Shown: positions 45,007 through 53,445, numbered from the stretch's first letter. The stretch: DNA of 64,000 bases from Streptomyces phaeolivaceus (GCF_009184865.1 NZ_CP045096.1:5084001-5148000); one strand, 5' to 3'. Translations and numbers: made by a program. Notes: generated from the sequence alone by a model not told the origin.

Positions 45007-45744
45007 TCACCGCAGTTCCTTCGGCAGCGTCCGCTCCGCGTTCACCCGTTCCACGCGCTCCAGCTCGCCCCACACGATGTACCGATAGCGGGAGGTGTAG
45101 ACGGGTGTGCAGGTGGTGAGGGTGATGTACTTGCCGGCCTTCTTCTTGCCGGACTCCTTGGGGATGTCGGAGAGGACCTCGACGTTGTACTTCGAGGTCT
45201 CGGTGAGGCTGTCGTAGACCTTGTAGACGTACCAGTTGTCACGGGTCTCGAAGACGATCGAGTCGCCCTTCTGCAGCTTGTCGATGTTGTGGAACTTGGC
45301 GCCGTGGCCGTCGCGGTGGGCGGCGAGGGCGAAGTTGCCGTTCTTGTCGGAGCTGGGGAGGGTCGCCTTGACCGGGTCGGTGTAGTAGCCGGCCACACCC
45401 CCGTTGAGGATCTTCGTGGAGGTGCCCTTCTTCACCAGCACCTCGCCGTTCCTCATGGCGGGAACGTGCAGGAAGCCGATGCCGTCCTTGGTGTCCAGGG
45501 CGCCCGGACCGCCGTCGGAAGCCCAGTTGTCGCGGACCTTGTTCGCTTCCTTGTCCGCCTCGCGGTCGGCGAGCACGTTCGTCCACCACAGCGAGTAGAC
45601 GACGAACAGTCCGAGCACCAGGCCCGCGGTGATGAGGAGTTCACCGAAGACACTGACCGCCATGGCGAGCCGACTCATACGACGGCGCGGCACGGTCTCG
45701 GGCGCACCCGTCTTCTCTTCGGTGTCGTCGGTGGTCACTGCCAC
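45007..45744 (-). CDS. Class E sortase
   Basis: This 245-residue transpeptidase has a basic cytosolic N-terminus and one membrane helix (VSVFGELLITAGLVLGLFVVY). The sortase barrel has the catalytic His in LAAHRDGHG, the Cys in TLTTCTP near residue 211 and the Arg in SRYRYIVWG. Class E sortases attach LAXTG-type proteins to the cell wall. It is the last gene of a six-gene minus operon containing two more class E sortases. GTG 45744 has GGAAG upstream. Confidence 0.92.
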   Translation of the reverse strand: MAVTTDDTEEKTGAPETVPRRRMSRLAMAVSVFGELLITAGLVLGLFVVYSLWWTNVLADREADKEANKVRDNWASDGGPGALDTKDGIGFLHVPAMRNGEVLVKKGTSTKILNGGVAGYYTDPVKATLPSSDKNGNFALAAHRDGHGAKFHNIDKLQKGDSIVFETRDNWYVYKVYDSLTETSKYNVEVLSDIPKESGKKKAGKYITLTTCTPVYTSRYRYIVWGELERVERVNAERTLPKELR

Positions 45745-45769
45745 AGTTCTTCCGCCCTTGGTCGAGCCC

Positions 45770-47032
45770 CTACCGGACGAGCGCGTCGGGCTTCCCCTCG
45801 CTGCGCGACCGTTCCTCCACCATCTTGCCCCACACGATCATGCGGTACTTGCTCGTGAACTCCGGCGTGCACGTGGTCAGCGTGATGTAGCGGCCCGGCG
45901 CGGTGAAACCCGACCCCGGGGGCACGGCGTTGAGCACGCTGACGTTCGACGGCGGTGTCACCGGCAGGATCGAGGCCATGTCGTAGACGTAGTACTTGTC
46001 CTGCGTTTCCACGACGATCGGGTCGCCCGGCTTGAGCCGGTTGATGTAGCGGAACGGTTCACCATGGGTGTTGCGGTGGCCGGCGATTCCGAAGTTGCCC
46101 GTCTTGTCCTCGGGCATCGCGGTCTTGATGCTGTTCTCGTCGTAGTGCCCGACCATGCCGCGGTCCAGGACCTTCGACTTGCTGATGCCCTCGGCGATCG
46201 GCACGACGACGTCCAGCTTCGGAATGTGGAGGATGGCGAAGCCCTGGCCCGGCTCGAAGGCGCCCGGCGCGCGCTTGCCGCTCTTCCACTCCTCCTGGAG
46301 GCTCGTCGCCTCCCGGCCGGCCTGCTGGTGGGCCCGGATGTTCGACCACCAGAGCTGGTAGGTGACGAACAGCAGCATCACCACACCGGTGGTGATGAAC
46401 ACCTCGCCGATCAGCCGGCTCGCGATCACTCCCGCACCGGGCTTCTGAGCCCGCGCCGCCCGCCGTGCCTCCATCCGGGAACGCGGCGATGCCGTCCCGT
46501 CCACCCCTAAGGCCTCCTGGGCCCCCTGAGCGGCTCCGGAGCCCGTGTGGGCCCCCGGGGAGCCCCCATGCCTCCCGTGCCGTCTGGCGGCCTTACGGCG
46601 GGCCGCACGGCCGCCGGGAGCGGGGGGCGCGGGTATCGGCTCGGCCGCGGCGGCCAGACGCCGCGCCTCCTCCACCCGGAGCGCCACGGTCTCCTCGTCG
46701 ATCGGAGGATGCTCCTGGGCGGTCTCGGCCGGAAGGCCCGTCGGGGCGGTCGGCGCCGCGTACGCCTCGTACGAACCGTCGTACTGGGCCTGGGGAGGCG
46801 GCCCGTAGGCACCGAAGGCATCGAACGGCTGCCTCCCGTACGGCTCCTGCTGCCCGTACCAGTCGCCCTGGGAGTACTGCGGGGCCTGCTGTGCGGCCCA
46901 CTGCTGGGGCTCGGCGGTGTCGCCGAACGGCGCCCCGGGCTCGAAGGCCTCCGCCTCGAACGACTCGGCGCCCCCGTACGCGGCCTCGCCGCCGTAGGGG
47001 GCACTCTCGCGCTCGGGGCGCAGGGCGGTCAC
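45770..47032 (-). CDS. Class E sortase with long disordered N-terminus
   Basis: This 420-residue protein has a cytosolic tail of about 200 residues rich in Gln, Tyr, Ala and Glu, then Arg/Ala. A membrane helix follows (VFITTGVVMLLFVTYQLWW), then the sortase domain with GIAGHRNTHG (His), TLTTCTP (Cys) and SKYRMIVWG (Arg). Its GTG start overlaps the pabA stop (GTGA). The long tail may bind a cytosolic partner. Fewer than 30 bases separate it from the third sortase. Confidence 0.9.
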   Translation of the reverse strand: MTALRPERESAPYGGEAAYGGAESFEAEAFEPGAPFGDTAEPQQWAAQQAPQYSQGDWYGQQEPYGRQPFDAFGAYGPPPQAQYDGSYEAYAAPTAPTGLPAETAQEHPPIDEETVALRVEEARRLAAAAEPIPAPPAPGGRAARRKAARRHGRHGGSPGAHTGSGAAQGAQEALGVDGTASPRSRMEARRAARAQKPGAGVIASRLIGEVFITTGVVMLLFVTYQLWWSNIRAHQQAGREATSLQEEWKSGKRAPGAFEPGQGFAILHIPKLDVVVPIAEGISKSKVLDRGMVGHYDENSIKTAMPEDKTGNFGIAGHRNTHGEPFRYINRLKPGDPIVVETQDKYYVYDMASILPVTPPSNVSVLNAVPPGSGFTAPGRYITLTTCTPEFTSKYRMIVWGKMVEERSRSEGKPDALVR

Positions 47033-47679
47033 GCCGTGGCCCTGCCCACCACGGGGGCGAGCCCCGTCGACCTCGCCACGGCACCTTGGTCGCCGCATTC
47101 CGTCAGCCAGTTGGCGAGCATGCGGTGGCCGTGCTCGGTGAGCACCGACTCGGGGTGGAACTGCACGCCCTCGACGGGCAGTTCACGATGCCTGAGGCCC
47201 ATGATGATCCCGTCGTGCGTGCGCGCCGTGACCTCCAGCTCGGCCGGTACGGTCGCCGGCTCGGCGGCCAGGGAGTGGTAGCGGGTCGCGGTGAACGGGG
47301 AGGGCAGGCCGGCGAAGACGCCCTTGCCCTCGTGCTCCACCGGCGAGGTCTTGCCGTGCAGCAGTTCGGGAGCGCGGTTCACGACACCGCCGTACGCCAC
47401 CTGCATGGACTGCATGCCGAGGCAGACGCCGAAGACGGGGACGCCGGTGTCGGCGCAGTGGCGGACCATGTCGACGCAGACGCCGGCCTCCTCGGGGGTG
47501 CCCGGTCCGGGGGACAGGAGCACGCCGTCGAAGCCGTCCTGGGCGTGGGCGGTCGCCACCTCGTCGTTGCGCAGCACCTCGCACTCGGCGCCCAGCTGGT
47601 ACAGGTACTGGACCAGGTTGAACACGAAGCTGTCGTAGTTGTCGACGACGAGGACCCGGGCGGGTCGGGCGGCACTCAC
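47029..47679 (-). CDS. pabA: Glutamine amidotransferase, PabA/TrpG type
   Basis: This 216-residue class I glutaminase has VVDNYDSFVFNLVQYL at the front. The nucleophile Cys is in VFGVCLGMQSM and the His-Glu pair in VQFHPESVLTEHG. It provides ammonia for aminodeoxychorismate (p-aminobenzoate, folate) or anthranilate synthesis. The partner subunit is elsewhere. Start GTG 47679 overlaps the small gene upstream. Its place among sortase genes is conserved in Streptomyces from memory, but the link is unexplained. Confidence 0.9.
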   Translation of the reverse strand: MSAARPARVLVVDNYDSFVFNLVQYLYQLGAECEVLRNDEVATAHAQDGFDGVLLSPGPGTPEEAGVCVDMVRHCADTGVPVFGVCLGMQSMQVAYGGVVNRAPELLHGKTSPVEHEGKGVFAGLPSPFTATRYHSLAAEPATVPAELEVTARTHDGIIMGLRHRELPVEGVQFHPESVLTEHGHRMLANWLTECGDQGAVARSTGLAPVVGRATA

Positions 47680-47837
47680 TGGTCGTTCACCGTCACATCG
47701 TTGAAGGGGAGCAGCGGCTCCGCCCAGGGAAAAACGTATTGGAAGAGGACATAGACGACGGCCAGGGTCAGCACGAGGGAAATCAGCGCCCTCAGCCACG
47801 CGTTGCCCGGCAGATGCCGCCAGATCCAGCCGTACAT
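47676..47837 (-). CDS. Small membrane protein (53 residues)
   Basis: A short protein with one membrane helix (RALISLVLTLAVVYVLFQYV) and an acidic C-terminus (LPFNDVTVNDQ). ATG 47837 is preceded by GGAAGG. It overlaps pabA by four bases. Its function is unknown. Confidence 0.8.
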   Translation of the reverse strand: MYGWIWRHLPGNAWLRALISLVLTLAVVYVLFQYVFPWAEPLLPFNDVTVNDQ

Positions 47838-47890
47838 GCCGTCCCTTCCTTCACACCACGGCACCGGACTCACGCCGTACCGCCACCAGA

Positions 47891-48583
47891 CTAACGGCGC
47901 AGCGCCTCCGGTTTCCCTGACTCCACAGGCTGTGTGGAATCCAGATGGCCCCAGACGACGAGCCGATGGCTGTGTCCCCACTCCGGGTCGCAGGTCGTCA
48001 GCGTCAGATAGCGCCCCGCGCGCGTGTACCCCGATTTCTTGGGCACGGGGTCGATGACCTGGACGTCCGTGGGCGATGTCCGATAGGGCCCCTTGTCGAT
48101 GACGTAGGTGAACCAGTCCGCGCCGTCGGTCAGGACGACCGCGTCGCCGGGGCGCAGCTTGGGAAAATCTTTGAAGGGATCGCCGTACGTGCGGCGGTGG
48201 CCGGCGACCGCGAAGTTTCCCTTCTGCCCCAGCTGCGTGGTGTTCGCGTAGTGCCCGAGCCCTTTCTTGAGAGTGTCCGTCTTCGTGCCCTGGAGGACGG
48301 GCTTGTTCCACGTGAAACCGAGCCGCGGGATGTACATGACGGCGAAGGCCTCGCCCTCCGGGTACGGGGCGGGCGCCTCCGGAGCCGTCGAGGCATCCGG
48401 GCCGGACGTCGGTCGCACCGGCTGTTTCGCCCACCGGTCCCGGAGCCGGTCGACCTGGTGGTCCATCTCGGTGTCGGCCTTCACGCCGGTCCAGAACAGC
48501 ACGTAGACGACGAAGAGCACGATCAGGGTGCCGACGGTGATGCAGAGTTCGCTGACGGTCCTCACGATCAGGCGCACCGACAC
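47891..48583 (-). CDS. Class E sortase
   Basis: This 230-residue sortase has an N-terminal membrane helix (SELCITVGTLIVLFVVYVLF) and the active-site residues in VAGHRRTYG (His), TLTTCDP (Cys) and SHRLVVWG (Arg). It is the third sortase of the operon. The coding DNA contains a near-perfect parS at 48305-48318, encoding Phe-Thr-Trp-Asn. Start GTG 48583. Confidence 0.9.
   Translation of the reverse strand: MSVRLIVRTVSELCITVGTLIVLFVVYVLFWTGVKADTEMDHQVDRLRDRWAKQPVRPTSGPDASTAPEAPAPYPEGEAFAVMYIPRLGFTWNKPVLQGTKTDTLKKGLGHYANTTQLGQKGNFAVAGHRRTYGDPFKDFPKLRPGDAVVLTDGADWFTYVIDKGPYRTSPTDVQVIDPVPKKSGYTRAGRYLTLTTCDPEWGHSHRLVVWGHLDSTQPVESGKPEALRR
48305..48318. other. parS-like site, one mismatch, inside a sortase gene
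   Basis: GTTCCACGTGAAAC differs from the consensus GTTTCACGTGAAAC at one position. It lies in coding DNA. Confidence 0.65.
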
Positions 48584-48600
48584 GGGCCCCCCGGCTGCCG

Positions 48601-49380
48601 TTACTCCACGGGCTTCGCGTACTTCAGATCCACTGTGCCCGAGTAGCCGGGAAGAGTCACCGGGCCGTCCTCGGTCACTTTCCAGCCCAGCCCGTAGACG
48701 TTGACGTACACCATGTAGTTCTGGATCGCCTCGGACGCGGCGAGCGCCTTCTGGAGCTTCTCCGGGTCACCGACCGCCTGGATCTTGTAAGGGGGCGAGT
48801 AGACGCGGCCCTGGAGGATCAGGGTGTTGCCGACGCAGCGGACGGCGCTGGTGGAGATCAGCCGCTGGTCCATGACCTTGATGCCCTCGGCACCGCCGAG
48901 CCACAGGGCGTTCACCACGGCCTGGAGGTCCTGCTGGTGGATGACCAGATAGTCGGGCTGCGGCTCGGGGTAGCCGGGGAGCTTGGCGGTGGCGTCCGGC
49001 GGGGCGTCGTTGAGGGTGACCGTGAGGGCCTCGCCCTTGAGCTTCTGGGTGCCGGCGTTCTTCTCCAGTGCCTTCAGCTTGGCGTCCTCGGCCTCGGTGC
49101 TGCCGTCGTCCCGCTCGGCGAGGGCCTCGACGTCGCCCCGGAGCACCGCGTTGGACTCGTCGAGCTGCCCGTTCTTGTGGCTGCGCTCCTGGATCAGGTC
49201 GGAGAGCTTCAGCAGTGAGGCGTCCGTACGGATGTTGGTGCCCTTGGCCGTGTCGAAGCTGGTGAAGAAGATCAGTCCGGCGAGGGCGAAGACCCCGACG
49301 GTGAGCACGCGCACGGGGCGGAACCCGCCTCGGGAGGAGGTGTCGGAACCCGCCTCGGGGGAGTCGGTTGAATTGCTCAA
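48601..49380 (-). CDS. DUF881 family membrane protein
   Basis: This 259-residue protein has an N-terminal membrane helix (VLTVGVFALAGLIFFTSF). It continues with a coiled-coil-like region and the DUF881 core (LTVTLNDAPPDA, LVIHQQDLQAVVNALWLGGA, VYSPPYKIQAVGD). DUF881 proteins are found next to crgA and sortases in actinobacteria; the function is unknown. The start is TTG at 49380 with a distant GGAG; this is uncertain. It is the first gene of the sortase operon and divergent from crgA. Confidence 0.85.
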   Translation of the reverse strand: MSNSTDSPEAGSDTSSRGGFRPVRVLTVGVFALAGLIFFTSFDTAKGTNIRTDASLLKLSDLIQERSHKNGQLDESNAVLRGDVEALAERDDGSTEAEDAKLKALEKNAGTQKLKGEALTVTLNDAPPDATAKLPGYPEPQPDYLVIHQQDLQAVVNALWLGGAEGIKVMDQRLISTSAVRCVGNTLILQGRVYSPPYKIQAVGDPEKLQKALAASEAIQNYMVYVNVYGLGWKVTEDGPVTLPGYSGTVDLKYAKPVE

Positions 49381-49522
49381 CGTACCCTTATCTCCTTAGG
49401 CGCCACGGAAGCACTACGCTAACGGACGCCCGGGGGAGCATTCAGTGTCCCCTTGTACGCTGCCCCGGAGCCCGCCACAGTTCCCTGCGCGGCCACGCAG
49501 CGCATCGACAGGAGAGACCCTC

Positions 49523-49777
49523 GTGCCGAAGTCACGTATCCGCAAGAAGGCCGACTACACGCCGCCGCCGTCCAAGCAGGCGACGAACATCAAGCTGAAC
49601 AGCCGTGGCTGGGTGGCTCCGGTCATGCTCGCCATGTTCCTCATCGGGCTGGCCTGGATCGTCGTCTTCTATGTGACCGACGGCTCGCTGCCGATCGACT
49701 CGCTCGGCAACTGGAACATCGTGGTCGGCTTCGGCTTCATCGCCGCCGGATTCGGCGTCTCGACCCAGTGGAAGTAG
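49523..49777 (+). CDS. crgA: CrgA cell division protein
   Basis: This 84-residue protein has two membrane helices ([20 protein letters not shown] and [17 protein letters not shown]) and the basic N-terminus [16 protein letters not shown]. CrgA limits FtsZ ring assembly and coordinates septation in aerial hyphae. GTG 49523 follows AGGAGAG. The locus crgA-DUF881-sortase is a marker of this region in streptomycetes. Confidence 0.97.
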   Translation: MPKSRIRKKADYTPPPSKQATNIKLNSRGWVAPVMLAMFLIGLAWIVVFYVTDGSLPIDSLGNWNIVVGFGFIAAGFGVSTQWK

Positions 49778-49824
49778 GGGTTCCCGCCCCCCGGAAGTAG
49801 CTCTCCCCAGAGCTATCCGCGGAG

Positions 49825-50026
49825 TTATCCACAGGTGTTTTCCACAGTGGGGAAAAAGAACGACGATCTGTGGATAACTCACTGGGTGTTGACGCCGGTA
49901 CGACAGACCTACCGGCATCCGCAAGCATGTTCGCCCCCTGCCTGACCTGCGGAAACGTAGGTGAGCGACAGGGGGCACACCTGTTCCCGCACTCTATGCA
50001 CAAGATCCGCCACGGTCTGTGGACAA
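49825..50026. other. Cluster of DnaA boxes
   Basis: Four boxes lie in the intergenic region after crgA: TTATCCACA (49825-49833, plus), TTTTCCACA (49838-49846, plus), TTATCCACA (49869-49877, minus) and TTGTCCACA (50018-50026, minus). This cluster is away from the expected oriC. Clusters of high-affinity boxes outside oriC have been reported in S. coelicolor as replication modulators. Whether this one acts so is inferred. Confidence 0.75.
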
Positions 50027-50080
50027 CAGTGCTGTAACGGTGTCGGAGAAGCGCCCGACCGGTGACGGTCCGCCATCACC

Positions 50081-50977
50081 TCAGGTCAGCTGCGCGGTCC
50101 TCAGGACGGTCATGACGACCACGGCGGCCAGCACCAGAGCGCACACGCCGTACTGGATCAGCGCCCGCCGCTCACGCGGCGCGTGCACCATCGCATAGCC
50201 GATCAGGACACCACCGACGAGTCCGCCGACGTGCGCCTCCCAGGCGATGCCGGACCAGCCGAAGGTGATGACCAGGTTGATGACCAGCAGGATGATGACC
50301 GGACGCATGTCGTACTTCAGCCGGCGCATGAGGATGGCCGTCGCGCCGAAGAGGCCGAAGATCGCGCCGGAGGCACCGAGGGACGGCTGGTTGGGCTCGG
50401 CGAGGAGATAGGTGAGCGCGCTACCGGCGAGGCCCGAAGCGAAGTAGAGCGCCAGATAGCGGGCACGGCCGAGGGCGGCTTCCAGGGGACCGCCGATCCA
50501 CCACAGGCTGAGCATGTTGAAGGCGATGTGCATGATGCTGTCGCTGTCGTGCAGGAACATCGACGTCACCAGCCGGTACCACTGGCCTTCGGCGACGCCC
50601 TGGAGCGAGGACCCCAGCTCGGGGACCCAGGCCCGGCCGATGAGGTCGAACCGGTCCGTGAACGCGCCGCCCGCCGACATCTGCACCAGGTAGAGCAGCA
50701 GATTCGCCCCGACAAGGATCTTGGTGACGAGCCGGGGGTCGGCGGTGACCGTGCCGCCCGCGAGGGTGCGCGGGGCGGAGGCGGAGGGCGCGTGGCCTGT
50801 GCCGGAGCCGCCGCGGACGCATTCGGGGCACTGGAAGCCGACGGAGGCGCTCACCATGCACTCGGGGCAGATGGGGCGCTCGCAACGGGTGCAGCGGATT
50901 CCCGTCTCCCGGTCCGGATGCCGGTAGCAGGTGGGCAGGCTCTGCGCGTCCTGCGAGCCGCTCGGCACCTGGTCCAT
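50081..50977 (-). CDS. Rhomboid family intramembrane serine protease
   Basis: This 298-residue protein has an N-terminal zinc-binding region (CYRHPDRETGIRCTRCERPI, CPECMVSASVGFQCPEC). The rhomboid core has about six membrane helices. The catalytic Ser is in GASGAIFG near residue 207 and the His in AWEAHVGGLVGG near 252. It cleaves membrane proteins. Start ATG 50977. It is a single gene after the DnaA cluster. Confidence 0.92.
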   Translation of the reverse strand: MDQVPSGSQDAQSLPTCYRHPDRETGIRCTRCERPICPECMVSASVGFQCPECVRGGSGTGHAPSASAPRTLAGGTVTADPRLVTKILVGANLLLYLVQMSAGGAFTDRFDLIGRAWVPELGSSLQGVAEGQWYRLVTSMFLHDSDSIMHIAFNMLSLWWIGGPLEAALGRARYLALYFASGLAGSALTYLLAEPNQPSLGASGAIFGLFGATAILMRRLKYDMRPVIILLVINLVITFGWSGIAWEAHVGGLVGGVLIGYAMVHAPRERRALIQYGVCALVLAAVVVMTVLRTAQLT

Positions 50978-51011
50978 CGGGTCCCCTCCGTCTCCTGTGT
51001 GGAACGCGTCG

Positions 51012-51043
51012 CGCCCCGCCCATCCTTACGGATGAGCGGGGCG
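51012..51043 (-). terminator. Terminator after the cyclophilin gene
   Basis: A 14-bp stem (CGCCCCGC-T-CATCC / GGATG-G-GCGGGGCG with one wobble) and loop GTAA lie about 90 bases after the gene's stop. Confidence 0.7.
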
Positions 51044-51135
51044 ATTGGTTCCCTACAGGACCTTGTGGAACCTTTCGGATCCGGTCCTCGCGAAGAACCC
51101 GGCCCGGTCGGCCCTCGCGGTGAGATCCGGTGGGC

Positions 51136-51669
51136 TCAGCCCTGGCGGGTCTCGACGACGACCGACTCGATGACGACGTCGTTGACGGGGCGGTCGGTGC
51201 GCGGGTTGGTCTGGGCACCGGCGATGGCATCCACCACCTTCTGGCTGGCCGCGTCGACGACCTCACCGAAGATGGTGTGCTTGCGGTTCAGCCAGGCCGT
51301 CGGGGAGACGGTGATGAAGAACTGCGAGCCGTTGGTGCCCGGACCGGCGTTGGCCATGGCCAGCAGGTACGGCTTGTCGAAGCCGAGGTCCGGGTGGAAC
51401 TCGTCCGCGAACTGGTAGCCGGGACCACCGGTGCCGTTGCCCAGCGGGTCACCGCCCTGGATCATGAATCCACTGATCACCCGGTGGAAGACCGTGCCGT
51501 CGTAGAGCTTGTCCGTGGACTTCTGGCCGGTGGCCGGGTTGGTCCACTCACGCTCGCCCTGGGCGAGCTCGACGAAGTTACGGACCGTCTTGGGCGCGTG
51601 GTTCGGCAGCAGCCGCACCTCGATGTCGCCATGGTTGGTCTTCAGGGTGGCGTACAGCTGCTCTGCCAC
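51136..51669 (-). CDS. ppiA: Cyclophilin-type peptidyl-prolyl cis-trans isomerase
   Basis: This 177-residue cyclophilin has FHRVISGFMIQGGDP, GTNGSQFFITVSPTAWLNRK and GEVVDAASQKVVDAI, which are the typical active-site segments (Arg, Gln, Phe, Trp). It speeds proline isomerisation in the cytosol. GTG 51669 follows GGAAGG. It is a single gene. Confidence 0.95.
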   Translation of the reverse strand: MAEQLYATLKTNHGDIEVRLLPNHAPKTVRNFVELAQGEREWTNPATGQKSTDKLYDGTVFHRVISGFMIQGGDPLGNGTGGPGYQFADEFHPDLGFDKPYLLAMANAGPGTNGSQFFITVSPTAWLNRKHTIFGEVVDAASQKVVDAIAGAQTNPRTDRPVNDVVIESVVVETRQG

Positions 51670-52028
51670 GATCTGCCTTCCGTTGTCCTTTGTGACTTCC
51701 CCGATCCTCGCACGGACGACGCCGTGCGTCCCGCGCGCCCACGCTCTTGGGCGGCGGGGGCACGGAAAACCGGTCGAGTACCCCCGGTACCGGCGCGCTT
51801 CGCGGCGATCCGTGGCATTGTCGGCACTGTCGTGGACAAGTTCCCGTTGTCCCGCATTCATCCTCTATTGCACATGACCGGTTCAGAGCGGCTCTTGCTC
51901 GATGGTCAGCCGGAGTCGGTGCCCATGACCCGGATGCCCGCCCGCACATGCCTCGGAGCGCTCAGAGAGGCATGATCCCCAAAAGGGTGGAAAGTCGAAT
52001 TACGTACGCCACCGAGGAGGAGGATCCC
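51670..52028. other. Divergent region before the DUF5324 gene
   Basis: This stretch of about 360 bases contains a 6-6-6 inverted repeat GCACGG-N6-CCGTGC (51710-51727) and a one-mismatch DnaA box near 51834. No gene was recognised. Confidence 0.4.
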
Positions 52029-52730
52029 GTGACCCGCATCGACAGCGTGCGCGCCGCGACCGGCTCGGCGAAGGACAGCGTGCTGCACGCCGCGGAAGTG
52101 GTGGCGCCCTACGCCGACACGGCCAAGGACAAGGCCTCGCACTACGCGCAAGAGGCACGCGTACGACTCGCGCCGAAGGTGTCGCAGGCCGCGGAACAGG
52201 CTCGCGTCCAGTACGACGCCCATGTCGTCCCGCGCCTGGAGCAGGCCCGCACGCATGTACCGCCGAAGGTCGACCACGCGGCCCATGAGGCCGCCGTCCG
52301 CACCCGCAAGGCGGCCCGCCAGGCCGCCGACTACTCCCGTCCACGTATCGAACAGGCCGTGGCCGCCGCCGGCCCCGTCCGCGAGGAGGCCACCGCCCGC
52401 AGTGTCGCGGCGCTGGCCGCGCTGCGCGGAAAGGTCTCGCCCCAGCAGATCCAGCGGCTGGTCCGCAGGCAGCAGCGCCGCGCGAGGCTCGGCCGCGCCG
52501 TCAAGGGCCTGGCCGTGGTGGGCCTCCTGGCGGGCGGCGCCTTCGCCGCCTGGAAGTGGTGGGACAAGCAGGCCAACCCCGACTGGCTGGTCGAGCCCCC
52601 CGCCGCCACCGAGGTCTCCGACGGCGGTCACCTGTCGTCCGTCGACGGCAGCGGCCAGTCCGTCCTCGACCCCGAGGTCCAGGCCAAGCAGGCCGAGGAG
52701 GAAGCCGCCGACCGCGACAACCACCGCTGA
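52029..52730 (+). CDS. DUF5324 family protein
   Basis: This 233-residue protein is Ala/Lys/Arg-rich and helical (apolipoprotein or late-embryogenesis-like repeats AKDKASHYAQEARVRLAPKV). It contains one hydrophobic segment (GLAVVGLLAGGAFAAWKWW) and an acidic C-terminus. It resembles the DUF5324 family of actinobacteria. GTG 52029 follows GAGGAGGATCCC. It may bind membrane or DNA, but the function is unknown. Confidence 0.75.
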   Translation: MTRIDSVRAATGSAKDSVLHAAEVVAPYADTAKDKASHYAQEARVRLAPKVSQAAEQARVQYDAHVVPRLEQARTHVPPKVDHAAHEAAVRTRKAARQAADYSRPRIEQAVAAAGPVREEATARSVAALAALRGKVSPQQIQRLVRRQQRRARLGRAVKGLAVVGLLAGGAFAAWKWWDKQANPDWLVEPPAATEVSDGGHLSSVDGSGQSVLDPEVQAKQAEEEAADRDNHR

Positions 52731-52834
52731 GAACCGGCGGCCCGAGGTCTTTTTTTCGAGACCGCCGCCGACTCTCGGCGACTTGCCTCGCGGCTCGGCC
52801 CTGACCGGAGACGCGTTCGGCGGGACAGCTTTCA

Positions 52835-52882
52835 CAGCCCGGTGGGGCAGAAGACTTGAAGGTCTTCTGCCCCACCGGGCTG
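52835..52882. terminator. Long perfect terminator abutting parS
   Basis: A 21-bp perfect stem (CAGCCCGGTGGGGCAGAAGAC and its complement) with loop TTGAAG is followed by TTTCACGTGAAAC. The final G of the stem is the first base of the parS. Confidence 0.85.
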
Positions 52883-52895
52883 TTTCACGTGAAAC
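52882..52895. other. parS site (perfect GTTTCACGTGAAAC)
   Basis: Perfect ParB-binding palindrome touching the terminator stem. Confidence 0.9.
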
Positions 52896-53139
52896 AGAGC
52901 GACTCTTCAGGACCACGGGAACACGGGAGCCGGAATGTATTGATCCGGTTGCGAAGGGTGATACACACATTCCGCCGCACACCCCTGTGACTCAGCGCAC
53001 CGGTTTCGCAACTGCGCACGCCGACACGTGCCACCGGCCGTCGCCCCGTTCCAGCGGCCTTCTCCTCCTGGAGTGCACAGATAGCGATCGCGACGAGGCC
53101 CGCTCGATGCCGCACCCGCGACCCGGGTCCGTAGGCACG
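52896..53139. other. Intergenic stretch between parS and tRNA-Ala terminator
   Basis: Together with 52731-52834 this makes a gap of about 460 bases between the DUF5324 gene and tRNA-Ala. Apart from the hairpin, parS and tRNA terminator listed separately, I see no gene or clear promoter in it. Confidence 0.4.
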
Positions 53140-53181
53140 AAAAAAGACCGGGTCGGATGTCGTACGACATCCGACCCGGTC
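53140..53181 (-). terminator. Terminator of tRNA-Ala
   Basis: A perfect 36-base palindrome (GACCGGGTCGGATGTCGT and complement) followed by T6 on the minus strand. Confidence 0.9.
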
Positions 53182-53190
53182 GATCCGCCG

Positions 53191-53263
53191 TGGAGCCTAG
53201 GGGAGTCGAACCCCTGACATCTGCCATGCAAAGACAGCGCTCTACCAACTGAGCTAAGGCCCC
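53191..53263 (-). tRNA. tRNA-Ala (anticodon TGC)
   Basis: The cloverleaf is complete. The acceptor is GGGGCCT/AGGCTCC and the D arm GCTCAGTTGGTAGAGC. The anticodon loop TTTGCAT has TGC, and the T arm is AGGGGTTCGACTCCCCT. CCA is not encoded. A weak TTGCGA-19-TACTCT promoter is seen upstream. Confidence 0.95.
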
Positions 53264-53393
53264 GGAAGGGAAGCATCCACCCGGAACAACCGACCACCGG
53301 GGGGCTTCGCAGACCAGAGTACCGGGTCACCCCCGGGATCTCGCAAAAAGATTGGGGGTCCCCGTGAACGACCACTCTCCGTAAGATGCTCGT

Positions 53394-53417
53394 CGTGGTT
53401 CGCTACAGCGAACCACG
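53394..53417. promoter_or_regulatory. Perfect 10-4-10 inverted repeat upstream of the HTH gene
   Basis: CGTGGTTCGC-TACA-GCGAACCACG lies 28 bases before the start of the HTH gene, next to a TAAGAT -10-like element at 53382-53387. It is a probable autoregulatory operator. Confidence 0.65.
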
Positions 53418-53445
53418 GTATTTGGGGAAGCGATGGGGAGACGCA

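Noticed and set aside
49801..50080. The crgA-rhomboid gap as the main replication origin
   Set aside because: Only four boxes are present, and the dnaA-dnaN genes that flank oriC are not here; gyrB-gyrA orientation places oriC beyond the right edge.
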